A DNA stretch of 16,726 nucleotides from Pseudomonadota bacterium (GTDB lineage Bacteria; Pseudomonadota; Alphaproteobacteria; Acetobacterales; Acetobacteraceae). Shown one piece after another: positions 1 through 7,491 of this stretch. The stretch covers positions 1 to 16,726 of the forward strand of contig JAKBCB010000025.1 in NCBI GenBank assembly GCA_021808185.1, in the 5' to 3' direction. The notes beneath the pieces were generated by a model, which saw only the letters and a program-made list of their open reading frames with translations, was not told where the DNA came from and searched no databases. How positions within the stretch are numbered: position 1 is the first letter of the stretch; each line of letters begins with the position of its first letter. A program made the translations under genes and the position numbers.

Positions 1-920
1 AAACTGCCCGCGAGGCTCGGCTCAGCGCGCGTCAGCAGCAGCACGATTTCCATCTCGCGCGCGTCGCAGCGCGCCACCGAGCGGTCGAGATCGGCGATCT
101 CCACGAACAGGAAGCGCGCCGGCATGGCGTAGTATTCCTGCAACAGCCGGTAGCCGTCGAAGGATTGCGCCACGCGCGGCAGCAGCGCCTCCTCCGGCGA
201 GAAGCCGAGCGCGCGGATGGCGCTGCTCGGCAACCGGTCCTGCCAGGGCAGCGGCCGCGTGGTCGGGCGCACATAGATGGCCGCGACATTGGCGACCAGC
301 TGCTCGTACAGGCGCATCCGCGCACCTTCCGGCCCGGCCAGGAACAGCGGCAGCCGCTCCAGCGCGAGCTTGGCGATCGGCATGTCCCCGGTGGTGCGCA
401 GCCGCAGCCGGATGGCCGCCTTCACCCCCGGCTGTTCCGGCAGATCGAGCGCAGCAACCGCGGCGGAGGAGCCGATATATTCGGCGCCGGCCAGTTCGAT
501 CGGCAGCATCTGCACGTCGTGCGCGGTCAGGAACTGGCAGTTGGTCTGGTCCTCGGTGCCGAGCACGCTGCGCAGCTCGGCGCCGCGCGGCAGCAGCGCC
601 CCCGCCGGCATCCCGCGCAGCGCGTCCTCCGGCTCGAAGCGCACCACCGCCATCGACGGCGTCGGCCCCAGATAGTGCGGATACACCATCTGCAACAGCG
701 ATTGCGTGAAGGTCGGGAACTCGGCTTCCAGCTTGAGCTGGATGCGCGCGGCGAGGAACGCGAACCCCTCCAGCAGCCGCTCCACATACGGGTCGGCCAC
801 CTCCAGGCCACCGAGGCCGAGGCGGCCAGCGATCTTGGGGAACTCGGTGGCGAACTCGCCGCCCATGTCGCGCAGGAACGCGAGTTCGGTCTCGTACAGT
901 CCGAGCAGTCGCGGGTCCAT
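1..920 (-). CDS. tssF: T6SS baseplate protein TssF (VasA/ImpG family), N-terminal part, cut by window edge
   Basis: TssF is a wedge component of the T6SS baseplate in the cytoplasm, working with TssE, TssG and TssK to nucleate sheath assembly. The minus-strand frame opens with ATG at 918-920 and stays open to base 1, giving about 306 residues. Family members are near 600 residues, so roughly the first half is present. The N-terminus (MDPRLLGLYETELAFLRDMG, then EFATEFPKIAGRLGL) is the family's hallmark start, and the later stretch TFTQSLLQMVYPHYLGPTPSMA (about residues 75-96) is also typical. Its start codon shares one base with the tssE stop (TGATG), which suggests translational coupling. It is the last tss gene visible; tssG would be expected just left of the window. 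Confidence 0.93.
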   Translation of the reverse strand, partial: MDPRLLGLYETELAFLRDMGGEFATEFPKIAGRLGLGGLEVADPYVERLLEGFAFLAARIQLKLEAEFPTFTQSLLQMVYPHYLGPTPSMAVVRFEPEDALRGMPAGALLPRGAELRSVLGTEDQTNCQFLTAHDVQMLPIELAGAEYIGSSAAVAALDLPEQPGVKAAIRLRLRTTGDMPIAKLALERLPLFLAGPEGARMRLYEQLVANVAAIYVRPTTRPLPWQDRLPSSAIRALGFSPEEALLPRVAQSFDGYRLLQEYYAMPARFLFVEIADLDRSVARCDAREMEIVLLLTRAEPSLAGS

Positions 921-1429
921 CAGCCGCGCATCCGCGCTTCGCTGACCACGGCCAGCCCGGTTTCCAGTTCCAGCGCGGTCTCCAGGAACAATTGCTGCGG
1001 CACCGGCTGCGCCCATAATTCGCCTTCGATCTCGAAGACGAGGGTGGCCGCGCTGTCCTCCTCGGTGCGCTCGCGCAGCCGCACGCGCAGCGTGTCCGGG
1101 CGGATGCGCGGCTCGAAGGTGCGGATCGCCTCGGCGATGCCGCGTTCCAGCCCGGCAAGGCGGTCCGCGGTGCCGGCGAGGCCGGCAAAGCCGGGGATGC
1201 CGAAATTCAGCGTCGAACGCGCCGCCAGCGGTGTGGCCGAGACATCCTCCAGCGCCGAAAGGTTGGTGGTGTTGAGCAGCCACGCCAGATCGCGCAGCAC
1301 CGCCTGCCGCAGTTGCTGCATAGTCAGCGATTGCTGATCGAAGCTTTCCTTGCGCGCCTCCGGCGCATGGTCGGTGAGGCGGTCGAGCAGCGACGGTTGC
1401 AGGCGCTCGCGGCCGAGGAGTTCGGACAT
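920..1429 (-). CDS. tssE: T6SS baseplate protein TssE (gp25-like)
   Basis: TssE is the homologue of phage T4 gp25, a baseplate wedge protein that connects to the first sheath ring in the cytoplasm. The product is 169 residues, the usual family length. It shows the N-terminal family pattern around LLDRLTD (residues 15-21), DLAWLLNTTNL (about 47-57) and NFGIPGFAG (about 74-82), and the gp25 core in the second half with VRLRERTEEDSAATLVFEIEG. The ATG start at 1427-1429 has no clear Shine-Dalgarno sequence. A GC-rich double-hairpin element lies in the 98-base gap between tagJ and this gene, which is odd inside an operon and could lower read-through or tune expression. The stop overlaps the tssF start by one base. 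Confidence 0.93.
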   Translation of the reverse strand: MSELLGRERLQPSLLDRLTDHAPEARKESFDQQSLTMQQLRQAVLRDLAWLLNTTNLSALEDVSATPLAARSTLNFGIPGFAGLAGTADRLAGLERGIAEAIRTFEPRIRPDTLRVRLRERTEEDSAATLVFEIEGELWAQPVPQQLFLETALELETGLAVVSEARMRG

Positions 1430-1437
1430 TGCCTAGG

Positions 1438-1521
1438 CGAAGGCAAGGCCAGGGGCGCCGCCCCTGGACCCCGCTGGGGCCTGAGGCCCCAGGGCCCCAT
1501 TCCTCAAGAACGGATTGCCTT
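1438..1521. repeat. GC-rich double-hairpin repeat element, copy 1 (tagJ-tssE gap)
   Basis: Two perfect stem-loops lie back to back. The first has an 8-bp stem and 3-base loop (1449-1467, CCAGGGGC/GCCCCTGG), and the second an 8-bp stem and TGA loop (1474-1492, CTGGGGCC/GGCCCCAG). They are framed by short outer arms AAGGCAA (1440-1446) and TTGCCTT (1515-1521). The opening AGGCAAGGCCAGGG is identical to the start of the copy near 10171. I recall similar elements scattered through Acetobacteraceae genomes, but no search was done. Confidence 0.75.
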
Positions 1522-1527
1522 GGCTTG

Positions 1528-2322
1528 TCATGCCGCCTCCGGCGCCATCTCGATGCGCCGCACATCCATCAACGCTTTTTCCCCGGCCTCGGTCGCCAGC
1601 ATCCGCTGCCCGCGTCCAAGATACCACCCGCCCGTCTCCGCCCATTCGGTGCGGCGCGACAGCAGCAGGTCCGCGTCGTCGGTGCCGACAAGGCCTGGAT
1701 AGCGGGTCGGGATGAAGCCCACACCCTCGCCGCCATTGCTCCAGACGAAGCGCGCCGGCATCCAGATCTGGTCGCGCAGATCGGCCGGTGGCTCGATATT
1801 CACGCTGCGCAGGCGATGCAGCGGCACCCACCAGTACTTGCCATCGACGATCACCTCCAGCATCGGCCCCAGACGTGGGTCGGCATCGGCAATCCACTCG
1901 AAGGCATCGCCATCCAGTTCGCCCGTCACGGCGGGCGCCTGCTCGAACGCCTCGTCGCGCAGGCCGGCCGCCTGCTCCGCATGGCCTTCGGCAAGCAGCC
2001 GGTTGGCTTCCACGAGCAAGGGAATCCACGGTTCCGGCTTGCCGAAAATGGTCGGCGTGCGGGTGCCCGCGAACACCCGCGAGCGCAGGATCTCGCAGCG
2101 GATGGCGGTGCGATAGGCCTGCGCCATCGGCACCGCCGCCGGGTCGAGTTCGGCGGCGACGGTCAGTTGCGTCAGTGCGCGGTCCCATTCGCCGAACACG
2201 CAGAACAACTGGAACAGGAAGGTGCGCAGCCGCCCGTCGCGCGGGGCGCGGCGCACCTCCTGCTTCAATTGCTCCAGCGCCGTGCGGGGATCGCCCGTCC
2301 GCAGCGTCTCGCGTGCGTCCAT
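1528..2322 (-). CDS. tagJ: T6SS accessory protein TagJ (ImpE family)
   Basis: TagJ/ImpE is a cytoplasmic accessory protein of H1-like T6SS clusters. In Pseudomonas it binds the N-terminus of the sheath protein TssB and is thought to assist sheath handling by ClpV. The product is 264 residues, normal for the family. The N-terminal half is helical and TPR-like (LRTGDPRTALEQLKQEVRRA, then FLFQLFCVFGEWDRAL). The C-terminal half holds the family signature DGDAFEWIADADPRLGPMLEVI, followed by KYWWVPLHRLRSV (about residues 138-173). The ATG at 2320-2322 follows a GGGGACAG-like purine stretch. It lies 28 bases after hcp, the same order as hcp1-tagJ1-tssE1 in P. aeruginosa, which makes TssBCD-TagJ-TssE a conserved block. 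Confidence 0.92.
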   Translation of the reverse strand: MDARETLRTGDPRTALEQLKQEVRRAPRDGRLRTFLFQLFCVFGEWDRALTQLTVAAELDPAAVPMAQAYRTAIRCEILRSRVFAGTRTPTIFGKPEPWIPLLVEANRLLAEGHAEQAAGLRDEAFEQAPAVTGELDGDAFEWIADADPRLGPMLEVIVDGKYWWVPLHRLRSVNIEPPADLRDQIWMPARFVWSNGGEGVGFIPTRYPGLVGTDDADLLLSRRTEWAETGGWYLGRGQRMLATEAGEKALMDVRRIEMAPEAA

Positions 2323-2350
2323 GCGCTGTCCCCGCCCATGCCGACCGGCC

Positions 2351-2944
2351 TCAGGTTGCCTTGATGCCGGCGTTGATGTCGAAGCTGCTGTTGTTATAGA
2401 CGCGGTTCCACGAGCCGGTCTGCGTGGCCATCTGGCCGCCCTTCTCGTCCTGCTGCACGTAGCGCACCTGCAAGGCGCCGTATTCGAACGCCACTTCCTC
2501 CTTGCACGCCTCGTCGCCGTCCGAGCCGCTCCAGGAGATCGTCTTGACCGCGACCAGCGCGAAATCGAAGCGCAGGAACGTGGTGCCGCTCGACATCACC
2601 TGCCCGCCCGTCGCGCCACCGGCGCGGCGCAGGAACAGGCTGACGATTTTGAAGTGCTGGCCCGCGCAGCACATCTGGTACAGCTTCGGCGAGATGCGGT
2701 CGGTCTTGCGGGTCACCTGGAACGGGTTGAACGTGACCTTGCCGGCGCCGGCGCCCGAGCTCTGGCTGCCGATGTTCAGCACCTGCTCGATGTCGAAGCT
2801 GAAGTCGTCGATCTCGAAGACGATGCCGGACTTCAGATCCTTGCCGATCACCGACTCGCTGGCGTTGTCGATCTGCACTTGCGATTCGCCGGGCAGCGGG
2901 GTGCCGTCGGCGGTCCAGAACATCATGTAGGTATCGAAAGCCAT
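2351..2944 (-). CDS. hcp: T6SS tube protein Hcp (TssD)
   Basis: Hcp forms hexameric rings that stack into the inner tube of the T6SS and are expelled with the spike; Hcp also chaperones small effectors in its lumen. The product is 197 residues, somewhat longer than the 160-172 common for Hcp. Family features include the start MAFDTYMMFW, the central FNPFQVTRKTDRISPKLYQM segment (about residues 72-91), then FLRFDFALVAVKTISWSGS and EEVAFEYGALQVRYVQQ. There is no catalytic extension, so it looks like a structural Hcp, not an evolved effector-Hcp. A GGAG motif lies about ten bases upstream of the ATG at 2942-2944. The 54-base gap after tssC is the widest between the sheath and tube genes here, leaving room for separate control. 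Confidence 0.93.
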   Translation of the reverse strand: MAFDTYMMFWTADGTPLPGESQVQIDNASESVIGKDLKSGIVFEIDDFSFDIEQVLNIGSQSSGAGAGKVTFNPFQVTRKTDRISPKLYQMCCAGQHFKIVSLFLRRAGGATGGQVMSSGTTFLRFDFALVAVKTISWSGSDGDEACKEEVAFEYGALQVRYVQQDEKGGQMATQTGSWNRVYNNSSFDINAGIKAT

Positions 2945-2998
2945 CTGTGCTGCTCCGTATCTGCTCGGTGGGGGAAGTAGGCGATGTTACGCGCGTGC

Positions 2999-4486
2999 TT
3001 AGGTCGGAACGCGAGACACCAGGCGTAGCGAGGCGGTTAGCCCCTCAAGCTGATAGTGCGGCCTGAGGTAGAATTTGGCGCTGTAGTAGCCAGGGTTTTC
3101 CTCGTTGGCTTCGAGCAGCACGGAGGCCTCGGCCAGCGGATGCGTGGCCTTGTACTCCTCGCTCGACATGTCCGGCGAGCCATCGACGAACTGCATCAGC
3201 CAGTTCTGCAACCAGCTTTCCAGCTGGGCCTTGGTCTTGGTGGAGCCGATCTTGTCGCGCACCATGCATTTCAGGTAGTGCGCGAAGCGGCAGCTGGCGA
3301 ACAGGTACGGCAGCCGCGCCGCGAGGTTGGCGTTGGCGGTCGCCGCCGGGTCGTCGTACTCCTGCGGCTTCTGCAGCGACTGCGCACCGATGAACGCGGC
3401 AAAATCCGAGTTCTTCTTGTGGATCAGCGGCATGAAGCCGTTCTTCGCCAGTTCCGCCTCGCGCCGGTCGCTGATCGCGATCTCGGTCGGGCACTTCATG
3501 TCCACGCCGCCGTCATCGGTGGGGAAGGTATAGCTCGGCAGCCCTTCCACCGCGCCGCCGCTTTCGATGCCGCGGATGCGGGTGCACCAGCCATAGTGCT
3601 TGAACGCGCCGGTGATGTTGGTGGCCATCGCATAGGCGGCATTGGCCCAGCAGAAGCGTTCGCTGTCGGCGCCGCCCACGTCTTCCTCGAAGGCGAATTC
3701 CTCGACCGGCTCGGTCTTGGAGCCATACGGCAGGCGCGCCAGGAAGCGCGGCATGCACAGGCCGATATAGCGTGAATCCTCGCTCTCGCGCAGGCTGCGC
3801 CAGGCGGCGTATTCCGGCGTGCCGAAGATCTTGGTCAGATCGCGCGGGTTGGCCAGTTCCGACCAGCTGTCCATGCCGAGCACGGTGGGGGCCGCCGCGG
3901 TGATGAACGGCGCGTGCGCGGCCGAGGCCACCTGCGCCATGTCGCTGAGCAGCTGCACATCCTGCGGGCTGTGGTCGAACTGGTAGTCGCCGATCATCAC
4001 GCCATACGGCGCGCCGCCGAACTGGCCGTATTCTTCCTCGTACACCTTCTTGAAGATCGGGCTCTGATCCCAGGCGGTACCGCGGAACTTCTTCAGCGTC
4101 TTGCCGAGGTCGTTCTTCGAGATGTTCAAGACGCGAATCTTGAGCATCTCGTCGGTTTCGGTGTTGTTGACGAGATAGTGCAGCCCGCGCCACGCGGATT
4201 CCAGCTTCTGGAAATCCTCGGTGTGCATGATCTCGTTGATCTGCTCGGTCAGCTTGGCGTCCAGCGCCGCGATGATGCTCTCGATGCTGCGCAGCGCGTC
4301 GCCAGAGACCAGCTGGGTGTTGCTGAGCGCCTGTTGCGCCAGCGTCTGCACCGCCGCCTCGACCGCCTCACGCGCGCGGTCGGTCTTGGGCTTGAATTCG
4401 CGGTTCAGCAGAGCGGCGAAATCGCCGCCTTCCTGCGTCGTGACAGCGCCGGTCTGGCCCTGCGGCGTGGCTTGCGTCCCGGACAT
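2999..4486 (-). CDS. tssC: T6SS contractile sheath large subunit TssC (VipB/EvpB)
   Basis: TssC is the large subunit of the contractile sheath and co-assembles with TssB into the cytoplasmic tubule whose contraction drives the Hcp tube. The product is 495 residues, the expected length. Family landmarks are clear: DFQKLESAWRGLHYLV (about residues 90-105), the block PYGVMIGDYQFDHSP, APFITAAAPTVLGMDSW, then MPRFLARLPYG and FCWANAAYAM in the middle. The C-terminal domain has ASCRFAHYLKCMVRDKIGS and ends PHYQLEGLTASLRLVSRVP. The ATG at 4484-4486 is only three bases after the tssB stop, so the two subunits are probably made in a coupled way. Nothing appears truncated or unusual. Confidence 0.97.
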   Translation of the reverse strand: MSGTQATPQGQTGAVTTQEGGDFAALLNREFKPKTDRAREAVEAAVQTLAQQALSNTQLVSGDALRSIESIIAALDAKLTEQINEIMHTEDFQKLESAWRGLHYLVNNTETDEMLKIRVLNISKNDLGKTLKKFRGTAWDQSPIFKKVYEEEYGQFGGAPYGVMIGDYQFDHSPQDVQLLSDMAQVASAAHAPFITAAAPTVLGMDSWSELANPRDLTKIFGTPEYAAWRSLRESEDSRYIGLCMPRFLARLPYGSKTEPVEEFAFEEDVGGADSERFCWANAAYAMATNITGAFKHYGWCTRIRGIESGGAVEGLPSYTFPTDDGGVDMKCPTEIAISDRREAELAKNGFMPLIHKKNSDFAAFIGAQSLQKPQEYDDPAATANANLAARLPYLFASCRFAHYLKCMVRDKIGSTKTKAQLESWLQNWLMQFVDGSPDMSSEEYKATHPLAEASVLLEANEENPGYYSAKFYLRPHYQLEGLTASLRLVSRVPT

Positions 4487-4489
4487 CGC

Positions 4490-5002
4490 TTATTCCCCCT
4501 CACCCGTCGTCTTCGCCGGGGCCGCGGCGAGCGTTTGCAGCAGCGCCGGGTCGGCCAGCACCTTGGCGATCAGTTCCTCGGCGCCGCTCTTGCCGTCCAT
4601 GTACGTCAGCAGGTTCGAAAGCTGCGTGCGTGCCTCAAGCAGTTTGCGCAGCGGCTCGACCTTCTTGGCGATGGCCGCGGGGGTGAAGTCGTCCATGCTC
4701 TCGAAGGTGATGTCCACCGCGACATTGCCCTCGCCGGTCAGCGTGTTCGGCACCATGAACGCCACGCGCGGCTTCATCGCCTTCATCCGGTCGTCGAAGT
4801 TATCGACGTCGATCTCCAGCATCTTGCGGTCCGCCACCGGCGCCAGCGGCTCGGCGGGCTTGCCCGACAGATCGGCCATCACGCCGACCACGAAGGGCAG
4901 CTGCACCTTCTTCTCCGCGCCGTACGTCTCGACATCGTATTCGATCTGCACGCGCGGCGCTCGGTTCCGCGCGATGAATTTTTGACTGCTCGCTTTCGCC
5001 AC
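4490..5002 (-). CDS. tssB: T6SS contractile sheath small subunit TssB (VipA/ImpB)
   Basis: TssB is the small sheath subunit; it pairs with TssC, and its N-terminal region is the contact for TagJ in H1-type systems. The product is 170 residues, normal for the family. The signature KFIARNRAPRVQIEYDVETY, followed by KKVQLPFVVGVMADLSG (about residues 8-45), and the stretch FDDRMKAMKPRVAFMVPNTL (about 72-91) identify it. The start is GTG at 5000-5002; a GAGG motif lies about eight bases upstream and no better ATG is available in frame. Spacing to tssA is 55 bases and to tssC three bases. Confidence 0.95.
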   Translation of the reverse strand: MAKASSQKFIARNRAPRVQIEYDVETYGAEKKVQLPFVVGVMADLSGKPAEPLAPVADRKMLEIDVDNFDDRMKAMKPRVAFMVPNTLTGEGNVAVDITFESMDDFTPAAIAKKVEPLRKLLEARTQLSNLLTYMDGKSGAEELIAKVLADPALLQTLAAAPAKTTGEGE

Positions 5003-5057
5003 GGGATGCCTCGTTCTGCTTTAGCGGTTGCGTGGGATCGGATGGGGCCGGGTGCGC

Positions 5058-6116
5058 CTACTCATCGCGGACGCCGGTGACGTTCTGGGCTTGCATCAGG
5101 CCGTCGGGCGCCAGATCGCGCAGGATATCGAGAAAGGTCTTGTCCGCCAGCCGCAACGCGCGATCCAGCAGCAGCGGCAGCGGGCTCGATGGTTCGTGGC
5201 GGCGGAAATACTGGCAGATCAGCCCGAGCAGCCGCACCGCGTCGGCGCGGGTGGTGATCTCGGTGATGGCCGCGACATTGCCGCCCATGGCCGGGCGTGC
5301 CGCCGCCGCGGGAGTATCCGACACCGTTGCTCCCTCCGCCGGCGCCTCCTCGGGCGTCGGCATTGGCCCCGCGTCCGGCGCGGGGCCGTACTGGTCGATG
5401 AACTCGCCGATTTCGTAAAGCAGCTTGCCGAGGTCGTCGAAATCCGGGCCGCTGCCGGAGCCGCCCAGATCGTCGAACACGGCGTTGATGCCGACGAGGC
5501 CCGCCCGCGCCTCCGCCACCGCCGCCCGTAACGTCGCAACCCCGGCGCGGTCGCTTTCCGCGAAGGCACCGCGCACCGCGTCGGCGCCAAGCTTGGCTTC
5601 GTCCCTGTCGGCGGCGACGCGGCCGCTGGCCACCGCCACATCGCGCCAGGTGAGCCGCGCGGAGCGCCCGCTGGTCAGCGGCATATTGCGCAGGAAGCGC
5701 ACCACGATGCGCGGATGCGACATCGCCGCGAGCGCGTTCTTGCGCCCGATCGGGTCGTTGTCGTCCTCCGGATCGAGCCGCGGATGCACGCCGTCCCAGC
5801 GCGCGGCCAGCAATTCGCGCGTGGCCGTCAGCACCGCGGCGAAACCGGGCAGGCCCGCGCGGTGCAGCCGGGCATGCGCCAGATGCCCCAGCACCCGCAA
5901 ATCCCGTGTGCGCGACAGCAACGTCTCGGCCAGCCCCTCGACTTCGCGCCAATCCGGGTCCTCGGCCGGGATGATGGCGCTGCCGGATTGGCGTTCGGGC
6001 TTGCCTTCGGCCGCGCGGTTCAGCGCGCCGAAATCGGCGTCGAACTCAAGGTCCGGGCCACATGGATCGTCCTCGCTCACTGGTGCCAGCAGCATGTCGG
6101 CGCTTATCGCTGCCAT
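5058..6116 (-). CDS. tssA: T6SS cap/initiation protein TssA (ImpA N-terminal domain)
   Basis: TssA proteins organise baseplate and sheath assembly and, in some classes, cap the growing sheath end in the cytoplasm. The product is 352 residues. The N-terminal ImpA_N domain spans about residues 5-130, with PVSEDDPCGPDLEFDADFGA, then DPDWREVEGLAETLLSRTRDLRV and WDGVHPRLDPEDDNDPIGRKNA as landmarks. The short C-terminal region (RRHEPSSPLPLLLDRALRLA, then FLDILRDLAPDG) matches the TssA1 type found in H1-like systems, not the long capping type. ATG at 6114-6116 is preceded by a GGGG-containing weak ribosome site. It is the first gene of the tss operon, so its promoter should lie in the 222-base gap to repA. 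Confidence 0.92.
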   Translation of the reverse strand: MAAISADMLLAPVSEDDPCGPDLEFDADFGALNRAAEGKPERQSGSAIIPAEDPDWREVEGLAETLLSRTRDLRVLGHLAHARLHRAGLPGFAAVLTATRELLAARWDGVHPRLDPEDDNDPIGRKNALAAMSHPRIVVRFLRNMPLTSGRSARLTWRDVAVASGRVAADRDEAKLGADAVRGAFAESDRAGVATLRAAVAEARAGLVGINAVFDDLGGSGSGPDFDDLGKLLYEIGEFIDQYGPAPDAGPMPTPEEAPAEGATVSDTPAAAARPAMGGNVAAITEITTRADAVRLLGLICQYFRRHEPSSPLPLLLDRALRLADKTFLDILRDLAPDGLMQAQNVTGVRDE

Positions 6117-6338
6117 GGCTGCCCCATTGGACGGCCGATGCGCGGCATGCCCGGCGATGGCCGGGGAGTGTTCGACGGCAGAGCGGTCTGATCATGCATC
6201 AGCACGGTTCGGTCGATCGTTCCTTGGGCGTTTATCGGCGTCGGACATTCTGCCAGCCGATTGGAAAAGTCCAGAAAATCACAGACCCTCGCCGCTCACG
6301 GAGTTCGCGTTCGGCCAGCGTCAGCAGAGTCCGAAGTT
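6117..6338 (-). promoter_or_regulatory. Gap between tssA start and repA stop; expected T6SS operon promoter region
   Basis: This 222-base stretch must carry the promoter of the minus-strand tss operon unless transcription reads through from repA. I could not identify a convincing -35/-10 pair or a sigma-54 site. It includes one plasmid iteron copy (6318-6333), so RepA could bind here. No gene is seen. Confidence 0.4.
6318..6333 (+). repeat. Iteron copy 3' of repA
   Basis: GCGTCAGCAGAGTCCG, identical in core to the origin iterons at 7358-7488, lies five bases past the repA stop. It extends the shared tail GAA. A 14/16 match (GCGTCAGTCCAGTCCG) lies 80 bases away at 6398-6413 inside the repA 3' end. 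Confidence 0.75.
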
Positions 6339-7268
6339 TCAGGGGCCGGCGAGCCGCCGCGCCAATGGCTTCGGCACCGCCGGCGGCGAGGGATGCAGCG
6401 TCAGTCCAGTCCGATCCATCTCCACCCGCGCCTCCGGATACACTGCCAGCGCCAGCGACAGCGCCTCGGTAAAGGTCGGCTTGATCTGGCGAACATGGCG
6501 GAAGCCGGCACCGAACTGCGCATGCACGGCGGCCCAGCTGACCGGGGTGGCCTTGGCCAGCGCGTGCAGCCGGTAGGCCAGCCAGATATAGACGTCGATG
6601 GCCAGGCTGCGCGTGCCGATGGCGCGGATCGCCTCCTCGCGCACCGGCACCGGGTGTGCCCGCAGCGAGCGCCAGAACCCGTCATCCAGGCGCACGCGGT
6701 CCTGCCACAGGCTCGGCTGGTCCGCGTCCGCGACCCCGCGCAGGGTGATCGCGTCCTGCACGAAGGCGCCGTTGTGCCGGCTTTCGGCGCCATTGCCGTG
6801 CTCGGTGAAGAAGGTCAGCCGGCAGGCGGAAATGCGCCGCGCCTGCTCGCTGACCAGCTGATAGGTCTTGCCGCCGGCGCGCAGGCCCATGCGGCTCATC
6901 CAGGAATTCATCGACCGGCCCAGCTCGATTTCCGGCGAGTTGGTGCGCACCGCCTCGGTTTGCAGATACAGCAGGATCAGCCGCGCGAGCGAGCCGTAGG
7001 GCACGCCGATCAACTGCCCGTCGCGGTCGTGCCCGGCTTCCACCAGCAGCGTGGTGCGTGTGCCCTCGCGCCGCCAGACCGCCTGGTCGATGCGCTTGTG
7101 CGGCAGCGAGGTCATGGCGAACCCGGCATGGGTGATGCCGAGGCGGGCTTCCTCCTCGGCCAGCACCAGGGCGGCCGCGTCGATCGCCTGCCGCTCGCCG
7201 CGCGTCGTGGCTTGCGCGCGCGCGCCATCGAGGCCGAACCGCAGCAGCAATTGATGCACGTCTCCCAT
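6339..7268 (-). CDS. repA: Plasmid replication initiator RepA (RepA_C family)
   Basis: This protein looks like the plasmid-encoded RepA family common in alphaproteobacterial and Acetobacteraceae plasmids; such initiators bind iterons and recruit host replication proteins. From the ATG at 7266-7268 it is 309 residues. Recognisable parts are GYGSL-like VPYGSLARLILLYLQTEAVR, then SPEIELGRSMNSWMSRMGL, RLTFFTEHGNGAESRHNGAF and the C-terminal DVYIWLAYRLHAL. There is no good Shine-Dalgarno at either the ATG or the in-frame TTG at 7286 (which would add six residues), so the start is uncertain. It sits directly downstream of the iteron array, with an inverted iteron just upstream of its start, the usual layout for an initiator that represses its own gene. 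It separates the tss operon from the partition genes. Confidence 0.86.
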   Translation of the reverse strand: MGDVHQLLLRFGLDGARAQATTRGERQAIDAAALVLAEEEARLGITHAGFAMTSLPHKRIDQAVWRREGTRTTLLVEAGHDRDGQLIGVPYGSLARLILLYLQTEAVRTNSPEIELGRSMNSWMSRMGLRAGGKTYQLVSEQARRISACRLTFFTEHGNGAESRHNGAFVQDAITLRGVADADQPSLWQDRVRLDDGFWRSLRAHPVPVREEAIRAIGTRSLAIDVYIWLAYRLHALAKATPVSWAAVHAQFGAGFRHVRQIKPTFTEALSLALAVYPEARVEMDRTGLTLHPSPPAVPKPLARRLAGP

Positions 7269-7305
7269 CAGCCGATTTGGCGGCAAGCCGGGCCATGGTG
7301 CAAGT

Positions 7306-7321
7306 CGGACTCTACTGACGC
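7306..7321 (-). promoter_or_regulatory. Inverted iteron, likely RepA operator upstream of repA
   Basis: The + strand reads CGGACTCTACTGACGC, the exact reverse complement of the iteron GCGTCAGTAGAGTCCG. It lies 38 bases upstream of the repA ATG and is the only copy in this orientation. In iteron plasmids such as pSC101 and pPS10, inverted iteron sequences in the repA promoter are bound by RepA dimers for autorepression; the same role is inferred here. Confidence 0.6.
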
Positions 7322-7444
7322 AGGCTATTTGAAGGCTATTAGAGTCTATTATTCGCTTCGTCAGCAGAGTCCGGGGGATAACCCCGTTTGCGTCAGCTAA
7401 GTCCGAACAAGGCGTCAGCAGAGTCCTGGGGATGGATTTTCCGC

Positions 7445-7453
7445 TGTGGATAA
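7445..7453 (-). other. DnaA box in plasmid origin
   Basis: TGTGGATAA is the exact complement of the consensus DnaA box TTATCCACA. It falls within the iteron array, where host DnaA commonly assists plasmid initiators. Confidence 0.7.
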
Positions 7454-7491
7454 CCCCTTCCGCGCCATCCCGGCGTCAGTAGAGTCCGAAC

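Larger units (their letters stand above)
7306..7488. other. Iteron-type plasmid replication origin (oriV)
   Basis: Five copies of a 16-bp iteron, consensus GCGTCAGYAGAGTCCG, lie between the parB-position gene and repA. One is inverted at 7306-7321; direct copies start at 7358, 7390, 7412 and 7473 (spacings 32, 22 and 61). A perfect DnaA box (TGTGGATAA, 7445-7453) lies between the last two. An AT-rich stretch (7323-7357) carries GGCTATT, GGCTATT and GTCTATT spaced 11 and 10 bases apart and is a likely unwinding element. GGATAACCCC occurs at 7376-7385 and again in the DnaA-box region. Together with the adjacent repA this is a textbook-style iteron origin, inferred from sequence alone. Confidence 0.85.

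Noticed and set aside
29..44. GCGTCAGCAGCAGCAC in tssF resembles the start of the iteron
   Set aside because: Only the first ten bases match; the conserved AGTCCG half is missing and it lies in tssF coding sequence.
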